This document shows positions 48,137 to 61,243 of a DNA stretch of 64,000 bases, one piece after another. The position numbers were made by a program, and so were the translations under genes. Position 1 is the first letter of the stretch; each line of letters opens with the position of its first letter. The stretch is from Pyronema omphalodes (Eukaryota; Ascomycota; Pezizomycetes; Pezizales; Pyronemataceae). The stretch lies in NCBI GenBank assembly GCA_024516155.1, contig JAJJXM010000056.1, forward strand, positions 248,001 to 312,000, written 5' to 3'. The notes under the pieces were generated by a model, which was not told the origin of the DNA, did no database searches, and worked only from the letters and a program-made list of their open reading frames with translations.

Positions 48137-50128
48137 CAGCACCAGCACCAGCACCAGTACCCTACACCCGTCCAGTCCAGTCCAGTCCAGACGACGACGA
48201 CGGCGACGACGAGGACGACGACGAATCCCAAGATTTCAATCTCAGCCTTTTTTGTTTTCCAATTCCGCGCGCAAAAAGAGGCAGTAAACAACGGTATCAC
48301 CAGCCTGCGTTTTTATTTTATTTTTTTGTCGTCACTCCTTCTTCGGCTCCGTGTTGTTGCTTTTTGACTGTTGAACCCCCCCACCTACCGCTTTCCTTCG
48401 TGCTCCTTTGTCGTTCGTTCCTTTTACTTTCGGTTTTCCTATTTCATCTCGACCTCCCTTCGTTATTACTCATTGCATATTTCCTACCCCTACTACCGTC
48501 CCGAGCAAAACGCGCAAGTGCCGCAGCAGCAGCAACAGAGGAGGAGGAATAATATCACAACCAGGGGCGAACAGTGTGTTTTTTCCCGTTCAGAAGAATC
48601 AGCCACTTTGCACAGAAAAGCAGCCAGACATACGCCATTTCTCATCCAAGTTTCAGCAGTTGTCGCTTACTGATTTGTTTCTCTCTTTCCTTCGTTCTTT
48701 TCTTCTGGCCATCATTTGTCGCTCGCCGGGAGTCCAAGGGGAAACCGACTGATTGACGAACTGAACTGCAAAACAAGTGACCTAGCCCAACCACAACCAC
48801 CACCACCTGCCCCTTTACCCCTCGCTCGCCGCCTTTGCCTCCCTCCACCATCTCTGGCCCTGTCTGGGCTACCCAGAAGAGTAGTATCAGTCCTGCACCC
48901 CATCAATCCAGCTTTTTGCAGCCCAGCACAGCAGCCTCCTCGAAACTGCATCCTGATTTTTCTTCATTTTTTTTTTTTTTTTTGGAGAGAGAGAGCGAGC
49001 TCAGTCGTCCGCCGTCAACCACGACCAACGACCACGACGAAATCCAACTGCCTGCCATCGCTACCACTCACTGATCGCTGCTACTGATCGCTCCCACTGA
49101 TCGCTGACACTGATCGCTGCGACCATCACTGCGACCATTACCAGCAGCAGCAGCAGCAGCAGAAGCAGCAGCACCACCACCACCACAACCACCACCACCA
49201 CTACTACCATTACCACTACTACTACTACTACTTCCACCACCAGCACGACAACACCCCCCCGTACCCTCCCCCTCCCCCTCCCCTCCCCTCCCCTCCCCAC
49301 CCCCCCGTCCCACATCGCAGACAGGCACCAGTCAGCCAGAACCAGAAGCAGCAGACCGTTCCGTTCCGCACCCACCGCATCCGCATCCGCACCCGCACCC
49401 GCACCCGCAACCGCACGACATAACCAACATCATCTACTCGACCGCTGTCACCGCTGCCACCGTTGCCGCCCTTCCCAGTCGTTATTCGCCGTCGAGTGAT
49501 CGGTTCCGCCTCGACTGTCAGTTCCATCTCGATTTCGAGTGATCGGTTCCCCGTCTGCAGCTGTGCACACCCCTCCAACATCCCGAGTCGTTGATGCATA
49601 CCTAGCTGTGCTCCTCCGATACCCAACGAAACCAAACCCCCACCTTGATTCTCATTGGTGTCATCCTGTCTCTCCCTGGATGTATGTAACTGCACAGCAA
49701 CATCAACAAACCTTCGTTGCCGCAACATTCTCATCTTCATATTTCAACAAATCTTTCCGGCTCCCAGCCTTTTGACAACGGTTAAAACAGATCCCATCCT
49801 AAAGTCAACATCATCTTTCACCAGGGCCACTTGCCCCTCCATCAAAAGAAACGTGGACTTATCACCACCCCCAAATATAGTCTTAGTCCCCGCCCCCCCG
49901 TGACTGGTTTGATAATATCCATTGCAGCTCGTTATACCAATCATACAACTTTTACAATATCTTTTGCATTGCTTACCCGGCATATATAACCACACACAAA
50001 AAAAAGATCTGTGAGCGGTTACAAACTGTGTTACACTTTCATCCATCAGAATACCGACGAGCGGACAACAGTTCGGGAACCGAATTGTGCTCCACAACTC
50101 GGCAGCTGAATAGCACCACCGACGGAAT
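48070..50128 (+). promoter_or_regulatory. Probable promoter and long 5' leader of the RasGEF gene
   Basis: Pyrimidine-rich DNA upstream of the RasGEF start. It holds an AGAGCC hexamer array (48095-48158), a T run near 48968, ACTGATCGCTG repeats (49067-49125), and CAG then CAC/CCA runs (49140-49215). Overlapping ORFs here are short or low complexity. Long CT-rich leaders with upstream ORFs are common before fungal signalling genes. Transcription is inferred, not seen. Confidence 0.4.
49067..49310. repeat. ACTGATCGCTG, CAG, CAC/ACT and CCCCT low-complexity arrays
   Basis: Four simple repeats follow each other without a gap: four copies of about 12 bp, about eight CAG, about 15 CAC/ACC/ACT triplets, then CCCCT units. 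Confidence 0.85.
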
Positions 50129-53100
50129 ATGATTATGACCAGACCTGAAAGGGAAAGATCAAGGATGTTTGTGCGCGCTTTATACGAATACTCGACCGAT
50201 GATCCCACAAGCTTGAGTTTCCGAGCCGGAGACGTGATCCAGGTACTAAAACAACTCGACAGTGGTTGGTGGGATGGTATTGTGAATGGACAGCGGGGAT
50301 GGTTTCCTAGCAATTATTGCGTTTTAGTTCCTCCTGGCGAAACAAATGGGGGTCTACTCTCGGATGACAGCGATGATGGAGACGAAGACGACGAATACGA
50401 CGAATACGACGATGGAAGTGCATCAAGTGATTCGGAACGTGGATTAGCGTCGCCAGGTCTACCTATGGAAGGAACTAATATTGGGAAGAATGATGTTGCT
50501 GGATTGTGGGTACCACAGGCGACACCCCATGGTCGACTGTTTTACTTCAATTTGGAAACTGCGGAAACACGACAGGAATTACCTTTGGAGGCACCAACGT
50601 CCACGAATGAAACAGGCCCAAGAGATAGAAGTAAGAGTATTCCAGACCAAACGAGACCACCACCGGAGCTATTAGCAAGGGGCTATGAAAGAGAAGAACC
50701 GCCATATCGATCAAAGAGTGACGACGATGACTCGGCCTCGGAAAAGGAAACCGATGTACTCGTCTTGAATGGGGCGAGTTCCTCTCTGGTCAGTTTCCCC
50801 GACGTAGTATTAATATATCTATAATAAACATTAACAATTGACCCAGAACGATAAACGAAAATCTACCGGCTCCGTATCTGATAACGCAACGCTGATTGGA
50901 AATAACATGTCCACAGATCCCGCGCAAGCCGGACACTCAACCTCGAACTCCTTATCCAAGCGTAGAGATTTAAGCTTCGGTACTTTGAAATCTAGCAGTA
51001 CAGGATACGAATTCTATAAAGATGACGGCCAGCCAATGCCCGAGACTTGGGACGAGCTCCTCGAAAAAACTGGAATTGCAGTGGAACGATATAGACGCGC
51101 GATTACCACTGGTCAGGCTGACAAGTATTCTCAACGTGCGGAGCAGATTGCAGACTGGCTTTGCCTTGTCATTGCAAGTGGGTCAGGATCAACTGATACG
51201 CACTCTATACAACCGTCTGTGATTGCTAGGAAGAAGGAATTGATGCCGCATTTCAGACACTTTATGGCGGCATTTTCAAAACTTATCCTCTCCTCCTCTG
51301 TTGCATCTACCGATTCTGGCCCTCCGGATACCGAAACCAAGTGTTTGACAGAAGCAGACGAAGTTTTGGTTGGACTTTTTGGTTATGCAGATGTTGCAAA
51401 GGGAATTTCAGGAGAAAGACTCCCGAGAATTAGACCTGGATTTATCAAAGGAAGCAGATTGATCGAAGGCTGGAAACCACCGGTAAAGGCTTTGCCAACC
51501 CCTGAAACGCCGGGAAGTCCGAAATCACCCTCGCAACAGAATTTGTCCGTTGAACAATCGCCAATCGGCAATAAGCCGGGATATCTTGATTCTGCTCTCG
51601 TAGAGGCGATGGAGAAACTAGATGGTGTTATCAGACCGGCAATGGCCAGACTGGAGAATTCCTTGTTATTTGACGAACAACTTGTTACGTACAAAAGTCA
51701 GCAAGTAATCGGACAGGGTGTTCTTGATGCTACTAAAAGTGTGTTTGATGCAATGCGGAGATATTTCGCCCTTCTAAATGGCGTAAACATGCTCCCACAA
51801 GCAGCATCAAGCCCTACCTTGGTTGATTTCGAAATTCAAAAACAGAAATTACGCGACTCTTTCGGAGAACTTGCAACTGCAGCGATGAACGTTACAGCAC
51901 CATTGGCAGATGAATGGACGAAAGGAAGAGGCGAAACTCTGGAGGAACGACTTAGCGCGGTGCGGATGTGTATCAGGGAAGTTGATGGATGTATTCGATC
52001 TCTCAACTTCAATACACAGTTATTGGTGGGCGAGCTAGAGAGCCAGAATCCCAAGGACGACAGATGGGGTTCCCCGTCCGATTTATCACCTGGCGGAAGA
52101 GGCCACCAACGAGCAGGATCGCGACAGCTCAAGCCGCCTCGTGGCTCTATTGTTAGTGTCGCCCAAAACACTTCTCAGTCGAAGCTTGCTAGAGTTTTGG
52201 GAGAGCAACCCCAGGCTATGGTTTCTGCGCGTGAGCCACCTAAGGAAGCTATGAAGTACCTTCAGTGTGATTTCGACAACGAAATTGTTTATGGCGCAAA
52301 TGAAAAGGTCAAGGGTGGTACTCTAGTTGCCTTGGTGGAACGATTGACTCGTCATGATATGCTCGATTCACATTTCAACACGACATTTTTACTCACTTAT
52401 CCTTCATTTACAAATTCGACGGAGCTTTTCACTCAGTTGGCTAAGAGATTTACAATGCAACCTCCAGCGGGAATCCAAGGAGAAGATTACGATTATTGGG
52501 TGGAAAAGAAGCAGAGATTGGTCCGGATGAGAGTTTTGAGTATATTGAAAGTGTGGTTGGAATCTAACTGGATGGAAAACAACGACGCCGATGCCAAGCA
52601 AGTTTTGAAGTCAATGCATAACTTTGCTAAGGAGGTTATGCTGCCAGTACTTCCGGGTACAAGTCAAATTCTGCTACTTATCGAGACGAGATTGCGTGGG
52701 CAGGAGCCGGAGAACAAGCGTCTTATCCTCACAATGGCATCGCAACCACCACCACCAATTCTTCCTCGTAACATGAGAAGACTCAAGTTTTTGGATATCG
52801 ACCAGCTTGAGTTTGCACGACAATTGACTATAATAGAAGCGAAATCATACAGCAAATTGCGAGTTGTTGAGTGTCTCAGTAAAGGATGGAGTAAACCTCC
52901 GGCACCAGGCGCGAAAGACCCCGCAGAGAATATTAGAGCTATCATTATGCAATCCAACCAGCTTACGAATTGGGTAGCCGAGATGATTTTGACGCAACAA
53001 GAAGCCAGAAAGCGTGTTGTCGTAATTAAACATTTCATTGGAGTTGCTGAGGTATTTGGTAACCAATAGTCGCATTTTTATATCTACTAACAAAAGCTTG

Positions 53101-53647
53101 TTACAGAGATGTCGTCAATTGAACAATTTCTCTACTCTGACAGCTATTCTGGCAGCGCTTCAGACGGCCTCTATCCATCGTTTACGAAGAACCTGGGAGC
53201 ATGTTCCGGCGAAATCACAGGTTACTTTGGAGCAGTTAAACAAACTTATGGGAGCTACCATGAACTTTGCTGAATACCGTGAAATGCTTCATATCGTCAA
53301 TCCGCCTTGCGTACCGTTCTTAGGTTTGTTATTCCGGTTTTTGGCCCGCGTTTATGCTGACATATCTTCCAGGTGTTTATCTTAAGGATCTTACGTTCGT
53401 TGCAGACGGTAACGATGACTTTATCCGTGGAACGGAGCTTATCAACTTCGGAAAACGTGTTAAAGCTGCAAACATTATTTCGGAAATTCAACAATACCAG
53501 GCCGTTCCATATCCATTGACCCCGGTTCCTGAATTGCAAGAATACATTATACAAGCAATGCAGAGCGCCAGGGATGTCAATGAGATGTATGGTGTATCAT
53601 TATCTCTGGAGCCAAGAGAAAGGGAAGATGAGAAGATTGCAAGGTAG
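50129..53647 (+). CDS. Cdc25-type Ras guanine-nucleotide exchange factor
   Basis: Activates Ras by exchanging GDP for GTP, upstream of cAMP or MAPK signalling. Exons are 50129-50788, 50847-53051, 53107-53323 and 53373-53647, giving 1118 residues. An SH3 domain lies at about 13-70 (VRALYEYSTDDPTSLSFRAG, then WWDGIVNGQRGWFPSNYC). A WW-like segment follows near 120-150 (LWVPQATPHGRLFYFNLETA). The Ras exchanger N-motif starts near 693 (EIVYGANEKVKGGTLVALVE). The catalytic RasGEF domain spans about 865-1105 (FLDIDQLEFARQLTIIE, WVAEMIL, NFSTLTAILAALQTASIHRL). Splicing at GTCAGT, GTATTT and GTTTGT donors keeps the frame. A second in-frame ATG is two codons in. The architecture equals fungal Cdc25/Ste6-type exchangers. 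Confidence 0.95.
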
Positions 53648-56179
53648 TTTTGATTTTATCTTTTTTTTTTTTGTTTTTTTACCCAAGCACATTTCTTTTG
53701 TTTAGCCCTTCGTATTACCCTACCCCCTATCCATCGTAATTCGTTCACCTTCTATTACTCCTCAGCTCCCCCCCCCACCCTAATACCATTGCTTGGAATA
53801 CGCCTCTGACAACAATCGTTGCTGCAGATTACTCACGGAATCCGGGTTTCTGTAAAAGGATATTTCTTTCTTTCATTCTTTTGTTGCCGTTTTTTTTATC
53901 TTGTCTTTTTTTTGGTTCTTTTTTTTTGTTTTGGGTGGGAAGAAAGTTACCTTTTTTTTTTTTCTGTGTATCATTTTTTTTTCTTTTCTTTTCTTTCTAT
54001 TTTTTTGCAGATTTGTTATTTGTTGTTTGTTATTTGTTATTTGTCTTTTTTTTTGGAAAGGGTGTTGCTTGCGCATACGGCGTCCAGTAGTTTTTTATTA
54101 TCGTTTTTTTTTTTGATTAAGCGCTTTTTTGTTTTGAGAAATATCTATCTCTATCTCTATCTCTATCTCTATCTCTATCTCTATCTCTAGCTCTACATAC
54201 CTTTCATCTTTATCTTTATCTTTATCTCTTCGTCGTATCTTTATCTCTTCGTCGTATCTTTATCTTTGTGTTTGTGTTTGTCTTGTCTTCGCCTTTGTGT
54301 TTGTGTTTGTCTTCGTCGTTGCCTTTGTGTTTGTGTTTGTCTTTACCGTCGTCGTTGCCTTTGTTTTCGTCTCTTCGTCTTTATCGCATCAGTATACCGG
54401 TGTGGTGGTGAATGAATTGGTTATATATCATACTACTATTACTACTACTATTACTACTACTATTACTACTACTACTACTATTACTACTACTACTGCTACG
54501 GAAATTATATCATTTTGATATCGCCGATTCGCTGCCGTATCTTGATATTCTGCTGTTGTTTTGTTGTTCTGCTGTATGGGCGGATGGGTGGATGCATGGA
54601 TGGATGTATGCATGGATTTAAATAATAATAACAAAAAAAATGACCTTTTCTTATTGATTAGATGGTGATCTTGGAAAAGGTGGGTGATTTTTTTGAATTG
54701 GTGGGTGATTTTCTGAATTGGTGGGTTGGATCGAGTTGGATTGGTGGGTGATCGAGTTAGATCGAGTTAGATTGAGTTAAATTGTAGAGACAGAGAAGCA
54801 ACAGAGCAAGCGGAAATTATAATTATAATTACAATTTCACTTATTATTATCATTTATTTTTATTACTACTATCACTCGAAAATTATTCGTTTCTTATCAT
54901 ATGCCGCTTGTGTTTTTTGAAGACTGCATTTGCTTGGTGTGTGTGTGTTTGGTACTTAGGATATAGTTTATATTCCCGAGTCCCGAACTTTCCATCACAG
55001 GCGTATATATAAACCCCACACAACCCTCTTTTTTGTTGAATATTATCTTGCGGTAGAACGCCGGTGCTGGACTTGGGAAACGTTACTGATTCTTTTTTTT
55101 TTTTTGTTTTGATTTTTTGATGATGATGATTCTTTTTTTTGATGATGATTTGATTTTTTTTGATGATTCTTTTTTGATTTGATTTTTTGATTTTTTGATT
55201 TTTTTTTTGATGATTTTCATCGATGAGTGATTATATATGATTCTTAGACATTCTGGTAACTAATCCCCCCCCCCCCCTCCTCCGCCATTAGGAAGGGTAT
55301 TGCGTAGTGTGGGAATTCAGGCATTGACAGTAGGAAGTGGATTATAGCGGCGTTGATGATTTGATGTATGTATCTATGCGGTAAACGGGGGTGGGGGGGG
55401 GGGGGGTGAAGTATTGAGTAGGAAATAAGACATCCCCCCTCCCTTTGGCCTTCTTTGAAGTGTTAGATCATTATATCTAAAAGTTTATGTTTTATACTAT
55501 GTTTCATATTCCATATCATCTATCTATCATCTACATATCATCTATCTACATATATATCTATCTACATATCATCCATCTATCATAACATCCTCCATCCTCC
55601 ATCCTCCATGCTCCATCCGCTCACATCCCAGATATTTTGCTTTACTTTCCCAAATTACCCACAACCCCAACCATCAAAAAAGAACCTATTCTAAATTCAT
55701 CAAACACAGAGCCAAAATGAGCATCGCTTCATATTAATAGTTGCCGCGATTCATGATCTGAGTAAGTCGGCGCCTGGCTGGGGAAAAAGAGGTGGAAAGA
55801 CTAAAGAGGTGGGAAAAATGATAGGATGACAGGATGACAGGATGATATCCGGGCTGGGTTCCTGGCTTCTGGGATAAATTGTAGGAAGTGTAGGAAGTGT
55901 AGATGATGGAGATGGAGATGGGGATGGGGATGGGGATGGGGATGGAGATGGAGATAGAGATGGGGATGGTATAGAGATGTATAGAGATGTGTAGAGATGT
56001 ATGTACTGTGCTTTTTTGGGCTGGGAATTGACTGGAGATGAAGGATATAGACAGGGGAATGAATTATGGTAGTAGTAGTAGATGGGAGAGGGGGTTGGTT
56101 GGCTGTGAGTTGAAATTGTATTCTAAATTTCTAATCATTATATGCATGATACAGCATGCTATGGAATTGTAAACTGTAA

Positions 56180-56300
56180 ACTATATCTTCGCCTTTTACC
56201 TTTACCTTTACCTTTACCTTTTGCTTTTACCTTTTGCTTTTACCTTTTGCTTTTACCTTTGCTTTTACCTTTACCTTTACCTTTACCTTTCATTTCCCAA
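56180..56300. repeat. CTTTTACCTTTAC-type repeat
   Basis: Tandem TTTACC and TTTTGC hexamer variants. Confidence 0.85.
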
Positions 56301-56506
56301 GAATCCATATATATAAATCAAATGAAACTTCATAGTTTATGTTAACTTAACTTATATTTTGCAACACTAAGCAAATATACTCCCTTTTTGTTAGATAGAA
56401 ATTGGAATAGAATGGTTAAAGTTGTTATATATAGCTTAACTAGGAGTCTAGGACTTGTCAAAGGTTACCTTTTTTTTTTTTTTTTAAGGAAACTTTGGAA
56501 TTTTGT

Positions 56507-56547
56507 GGGGGGGGGGGGGGGGGGGTTGCAGATATATATATATATAA

Positions 56548-56586
<39 letters not shown>
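56507..56586. repeat. G homopolymer followed by AT and GAT arrays
   Basis: A run of about 19 G at 56507-56525, a short AT array, then about 13 GAT units. Confidence 0.9.
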
Positions 56587-56587
<1 letters not shown>

Positions 56588-56714
56588 CTCGAGGCTGGAG
56601 CTTTGGAATGGAAATTGTTATTTGTTTTTTTTTTATCACGAAAGCTTATTCGTGGGGTTGGTTGTTTTTGGGTATGGTACCGATAAAATATAGATGGGCA
56701 AAACGGTGAGAGAA

Positions 56715-56850
56715 GCGGGGAGGAAAGGAGAGTAGGGGAGAGTAGGAGAGAGTAGGGGAGAGGAGAGGAGAGTAGGGGAGAGTAGGTGAGAGTAGGGGAG
56801 AGTAGGGGAGAGTAGGGGAGAGCAGAGGAGAGCAGGGGAGAGGAGAGTTG
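56715..56850. repeat. Purine minisatellite GAGAGTAGGG
   Basis: About a dozen units of 10-13 bp (GAGAGTAGGG/GAGAGGA), all purine apart from single T residues on the plus strand. Confidence 0.9.
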
Positions 56851-57100
56851 AGAAAGGCGAGTTAAGAGTGTGACAAGTTGAAAGTGATAAGTGAGAAAAG
56901 AGCAAACACGGCTCCAAAATGCAACGACGAGAATAAAAACCAGCAGGAAGAAGAGAGGTGACAACAGGCCCAAGAAATGAAATACGCTCTGGGGCGGATC
57001 CCAACGAGACTCTAAGGTAACAGCTAGAGCCTTGAAATGTATTCAGACTGTATCATACGTCATAACCTTAGGGTTTTAAACGTTCAACAAAATCAAATCA

Positions 57101-59400
57101 AAAAAACAATAGGCAAACAAAACCTCGCTTGAAGATAAAGACCCGGGACGCAGTTTCTTTACTCAATAAACAAGCGTCATAATACTGTATTCCCCATGCA
57201 AAAAGGACGCCCATCGAAACATTACCTTTGCAAAAGTTTTGTTTGCTGCTGCATGGAACATTATATCAAAAATGCTTTTCGTCGTTCTGTACAAGCTATA
57301 CAGATGTAACCATAGGTCTGGTCCATAACCGATATGTATTAGGAGGGATTTTTTTACGGCTTCTTCGCTACCCGAATGCCAGGTGGGGTGGCCCGTCCCA
57401 CAGTCCACTCCACTCCTGACACTACCCACGTACAGATGTAACTTGACTATGTATGTACGACTAAGTTTTGATTTAGTAACACCAATCAGGTATGCACGTG
57501 CTTCAACTTGGCTAGCTACTGTATGTATGTAGTCGTCTCCGAATTTACCGGCTGTGTACATATGGGTGCAGAGACTTGTGGTGATGGTTTATGGAGGAGA
57601 TAAGATCGGATCGAAGAGAATTGTTTATCATGGGCATATGTAGGATTTCTTTTGTAGATTTAAACTTTTGGGATATATATTGCTGAAATCCTTTATGGGA
57701 TATTGAGAAACATTGTTTTAGGCTTTTAAATACCCGATGGAAAATGTATTAGTTATCAAAAACACTCAGGCCATCATGCCCTGCATCTCAAAAAGGCTAC
57801 CGTAAAACATCGGGGATTCGGTACATTTGATCTACGAAGACTAGATCAAATACAGTATCGTCATATATTTTGCTTCCGAAGATACCGTCATGCCCTAATT
57901 CATGAAAAATAATGGCATATGGTGTCCTAGAAGGGTACTTGCTGTATTTTTCTCCCGGTACTACGGAGCCTTTTTAAATTTTGATCAACAACACTACAGT
58001 AGTTGTCACCATATACGTAGATTGAAAACCCACGCTGTGAGCACGCACATCCCCTCTTCACCCCCCCTTGTCCCACCCACCTGCCGCCACACCCGCATTC
58101 GAAAAAAATACTCCGATCGGTCATGTCCGAAAAGGTTATCGGCCATTGCCGTAACATAGTCCTACCACTACATATCGCCCACCTATGTACATACGCGTCT
58201 TGCGTTAATACCCCGCACAGAAGATGTGTTTGTAGAGATTGAAATCCGCTGAGGACGGGCTGGCTATGTTGTGAGGGTTTGATTTCTTTGGACTTTTTGA
58301 GTAGAAATTCATCACTTCTGGGTTGTAAAAAAGCCATCCGGACAAAATATCAATACAGTTACCCCACTGTTGTTTGTTGATAAGGTCTGCCTTTGCATCG
58401 AGGGCTTCGTGATATGTATGGACCCGATGTGCTTCGCTCTGGTATGTAGGTAAATATAGAGCTCGTATATCAAAGCTGCATACGCTGTGTGTAGTGGTTG
58501 CTTATTATAACGTAACCGAGGGTTTTGAAAGTTAATCCCAGGTATGTATGTACAGTCGAGAGGGAGTGGTGCAGATTTAAAGATGATGGCCAGGCGAAGC
58601 GAGTGATATAAATTTAAATTGATGCCAGACATACATACAGATGTGCATATGATAGGAACTGATTCAGATTCTAACAGAGCACGGCCTATGGTTAACTATG
58701 AAGCCGCTTGCTCTTAAAATCACTCGCATATCTCTGGAGATGGCCGGAAACACCGACACCGACGAAGCCAGCTGGCAGATCAGCCCCAATGGATGTACCT
58801 TCCGAGCAACCCTGGTCTATGTACACGGAGTTTCTTCGGACTTGACCGGTCACCTGTTGGCGAACCGCGTATGCACCAGTTTCTCAAGCAAGGAGGCAGC
58901 CAACGAAGATGATGGTTCAAATTGACGTGGGGTGGGAAACAGAGCTAGAATCGCCAAGAGAAGATTAGTGCCATCGTGCACAACAGCGCGGCGGGAGATA
59001 GAGCCTGCGATGGTCCAGTCCAGAGAGTTTATTATAGTGGGATGCATTTGGATTGACGGCGACAGGCGAGAAGGAGAACAGACACCAATACCGGGTAAGA
59101 GTCAAGTCAATTGGACGATTATCATTATCATTACTATTATTATTATTGTTATTGTTATCAAAAGTCAACTCCGTCCGCAAGTCGGTGCCGAAGCGCATCG
59201 ACATCAAGTTGGCGAGCTTTGCAGCTACCGATTGCGACATAGCTTCGGAGATGCCAATTTACCCCGAGACATGTGAAGCAGCATCGTCTGTTCTGATCTT
59301 CAGTACGGTCTGGATATATCCGACTATATGGGCGTCTCATCAACCACGACCGCCTATTGATGTTGAACATACAGTACTTCTTCGTCCATCGCCTGAAGCT
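57101..59400. other. Region with unplaced ORFs, no recognised gene
   Basis: ORFs of normal composition are at 57163-57561 (-, 132 codons), 57927-58337 (-, 136 codons) and 58698-58925 (+, 75 codons, ATG start). None shows a recognised family, and no splice signals link them convincingly. They may be chance ORFs, remnants, or lineage-specific genes. Confidence 0.3.
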
Positions 59401-59419
59401 TGTCTTTTTGTCTGATTCG

Positions 59420-59580
59420 CCCCCCCTGCCAGATATCGAACCCCCGGCATTATCTGCATCGATTTATCATCGCAATATGGAAATACTCCACTTCGGTCAT
59501 GTCCGAACCAGAAAGCCTGCACTAGCGGCTCTCCAGCCCTAGCAGCACGAACGTCTAACCAACGAGCCCCTCGGAGAAGC
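59420..59580 (-). other. tRNA-like (Pol III box-like) fragment
   Basis: On the minus strand GGCTCGTTGGTTAGACG resembles the D-arm/A-box of an Ile-type tRNA, followed by TCGTGCTGCTAG. About 60 bases after the A-box-like start comes GGTTCGGACAT, and farther on GGGGGTTCGATATC, both B-box-like. I could not fold a proper acceptor stem or T-arm. It could be a tRNA pseudogene or the head of a tRNA-derived SINE. Confidence 0.3.
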
Positions 59581-60106
59581 GCGAAAAAAGCCCTCGACCA
59601 CAGGGTTTTTGGCTACGGACCGTTAGGCAAGGGTTATCAAGCTGCTGGGAGTAGTAATTGCTATTCGCTCGTTTCGCTGCGTTAATAGCTCTTTGAGAGT
59701 AGAGAGGGAGGGCGAGTGGGGGGGTCGCAGCTTAAGAAATTGCCGATATCTGGGCTGTAACAGACAGGCGGAACTTTGATAAATAGGCCATTCGTCTCGA
59801 TAGACGAAAACTCGACTACTACGAAACTCAGTGTTGCTAACCATTGAGAACCGCGCCGGCAGACCTCAACTACTACACACATCTGTCAATTCATACTCTA
59901 CCCGTCATACACACATTCTTAGCATTTGCATTCGAAAGAAGGATCGAAAGCCATAAGTCACACAACTCGGCTTACGAACGACTTCTTTCACTTTCCACGC
60001 CCGGCAAAGTCCGATATCCGGCTTGTCTGTGGAGTCATACCCGCTCACTCGACATTTGAAATACCTATCCTATCGACCGGCCACACTTTCTGTTTCATCT
60101 ATAAAG

Positions 60107-61243
60107 ATGGCCATCTCCACCTCTACTCCAGCAGTAAAGCAGCGTCCAATTCGGAAAATCTCAGTACACAACTTCAAAGAACGCCGAGAGGAAATTGCGA
60201 GGCAAATCATCGAAGCTGCGGAAAAAGATGGATTCTTTGCCATTAAGGGCCAAGAATCACCCTCTCCAAAGGATATTGAAGAGGTCTTCCAGATATCGTA
60301 TGACACTTGATGACGTATCAAAGATTTGCGATTGTTAATAATAATCACAGAAAGAAATTCTTCGCACTTCCCGATGATATTAAAGCAAAAACTCCACTGA
60401 GAAAAGCGGAGAACTCAGGCTGGGAATGCCGGTCCCAAATCAGACCTTCCACCGGTACCCCAGATCAAAAACGTTCGTTACAATTCTGTATAATTATTGT
60501 CAGTTAATACTAAACGTCTGCTTTAGAGTCTATCCAACTACAATACCATCGCCGGAACGACAACAGCTGGCCAACCGGAGAAGCATTATCGGAAGAAGAC
60601 AAGGCGACACTTTGCCGGTTTATGGAAAAGACTCACGCCCTTTCTCAAGAAATCCTCTCGATTTTTGCCGAAGCACTTGGATTCCCGTCAGACTATTTTG
60701 CCAAGGCACATCAGGTGACATTACCGGATGCACAAAGCACATTGAGACTTCTCCATTATCAGGATATTACCGGAACACAATATCCACCATCATATTGGCG
60801 CGCGGGTGCGCATACTGATTTCGATTGTATGACACTGCTGTTTCAACGGACTGGTGAAGATGGATTGGAAGTTTGTCCAGGACGAGAGGCACATACAAGT
60901 TTCGCGAGGGGTGACTCGTGGACCCCAATTGAACCTATCACTGGCGAAATTGTGTGCAATATCGGTGATATGCTCATGGCCTGGAGCGACGATAGGTTCA
61001 AGAGTTTGTTCCATCGCGTGAGGTGTCCGAAGGTTGGAGAGAACCAGAGAGATAGATATAGTATCGCGTAAGTTTCCTCGCCTTCTCGTCTATCCTACAC
61101 ATACACTAACGGTAACTAGGTACTTCAATCAAGCAAACAAAAACGTGATTGTCCAGGGGCCGAAGGGAAAGTACCCACCTCTGACGGCGCATGAATACAT
61201 CTTAAGCGCACTGCAGCGAAACTTTACGCAGCTGAAGACGTAA
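60107..61243 (+). CDS. 2-oxoglutarate/Fe(II)-dependent dioxygenase (isopenicillin-N-synthase-like)
   Basis: Probable non-haem iron oxidase. Exons are 60107-60297, 60351-60472, 60527-61067 and 61120-61243, giving 325 residues. The N-terminal DIOX_N region reads RREEIARQIIEAAEKDGFFA. The jelly-roll core has the iron ligands H200 and D202 (GAHTDFDCMTLLFQ) and H267 (SLFHRVRCP), and the 2-oxoglutarate clamp R281/S283 (RYSIAYF). Intron 3 interrupts just after the RYSI segment. Length matches the superfamily. Intron donors are GTATGA, GTTCGT and GTAAGT. The substrate is unknown. No neighbouring biosynthetic gene supports a secondary-metabolite cluster, so a stand-alone oxidase is likelier. Confidence 0.93.

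Larger units (their letters stand above)
53648..57100. other. Low-complexity 3' region of the RasGEF gene, many arrays
   Basis: T-rich sequence to about 54120, then simple repeats: TATCTC units (54142-54190), TGTGTTTGTCT-like units (54265-54370), ACT/ATT triplets (54427-54494), TTGATGATT/T-run mixtures (55090-55215), GATGGG (55905-55965), and others listed below. G or C runs lie at 55265-55276, 55395-55406 and 56507-56525. No gene was recognised. Confidence 0.7.

Noticed and set aside
48082..48552. ORF of 156 codons with EPEPEP start before the RasGEF
   Set aside because: It contains the hexamer array and CT-rich DNA, overlapping ORFs exist in the other frames, and there is no domain. Better explained as leader or promoter DNA.
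53819..54190. Phe-rich ORF after the RasGEF stop
   Set aside because: Composition artefact of T-rich 3' sequence ending in a TATCTC repeat.
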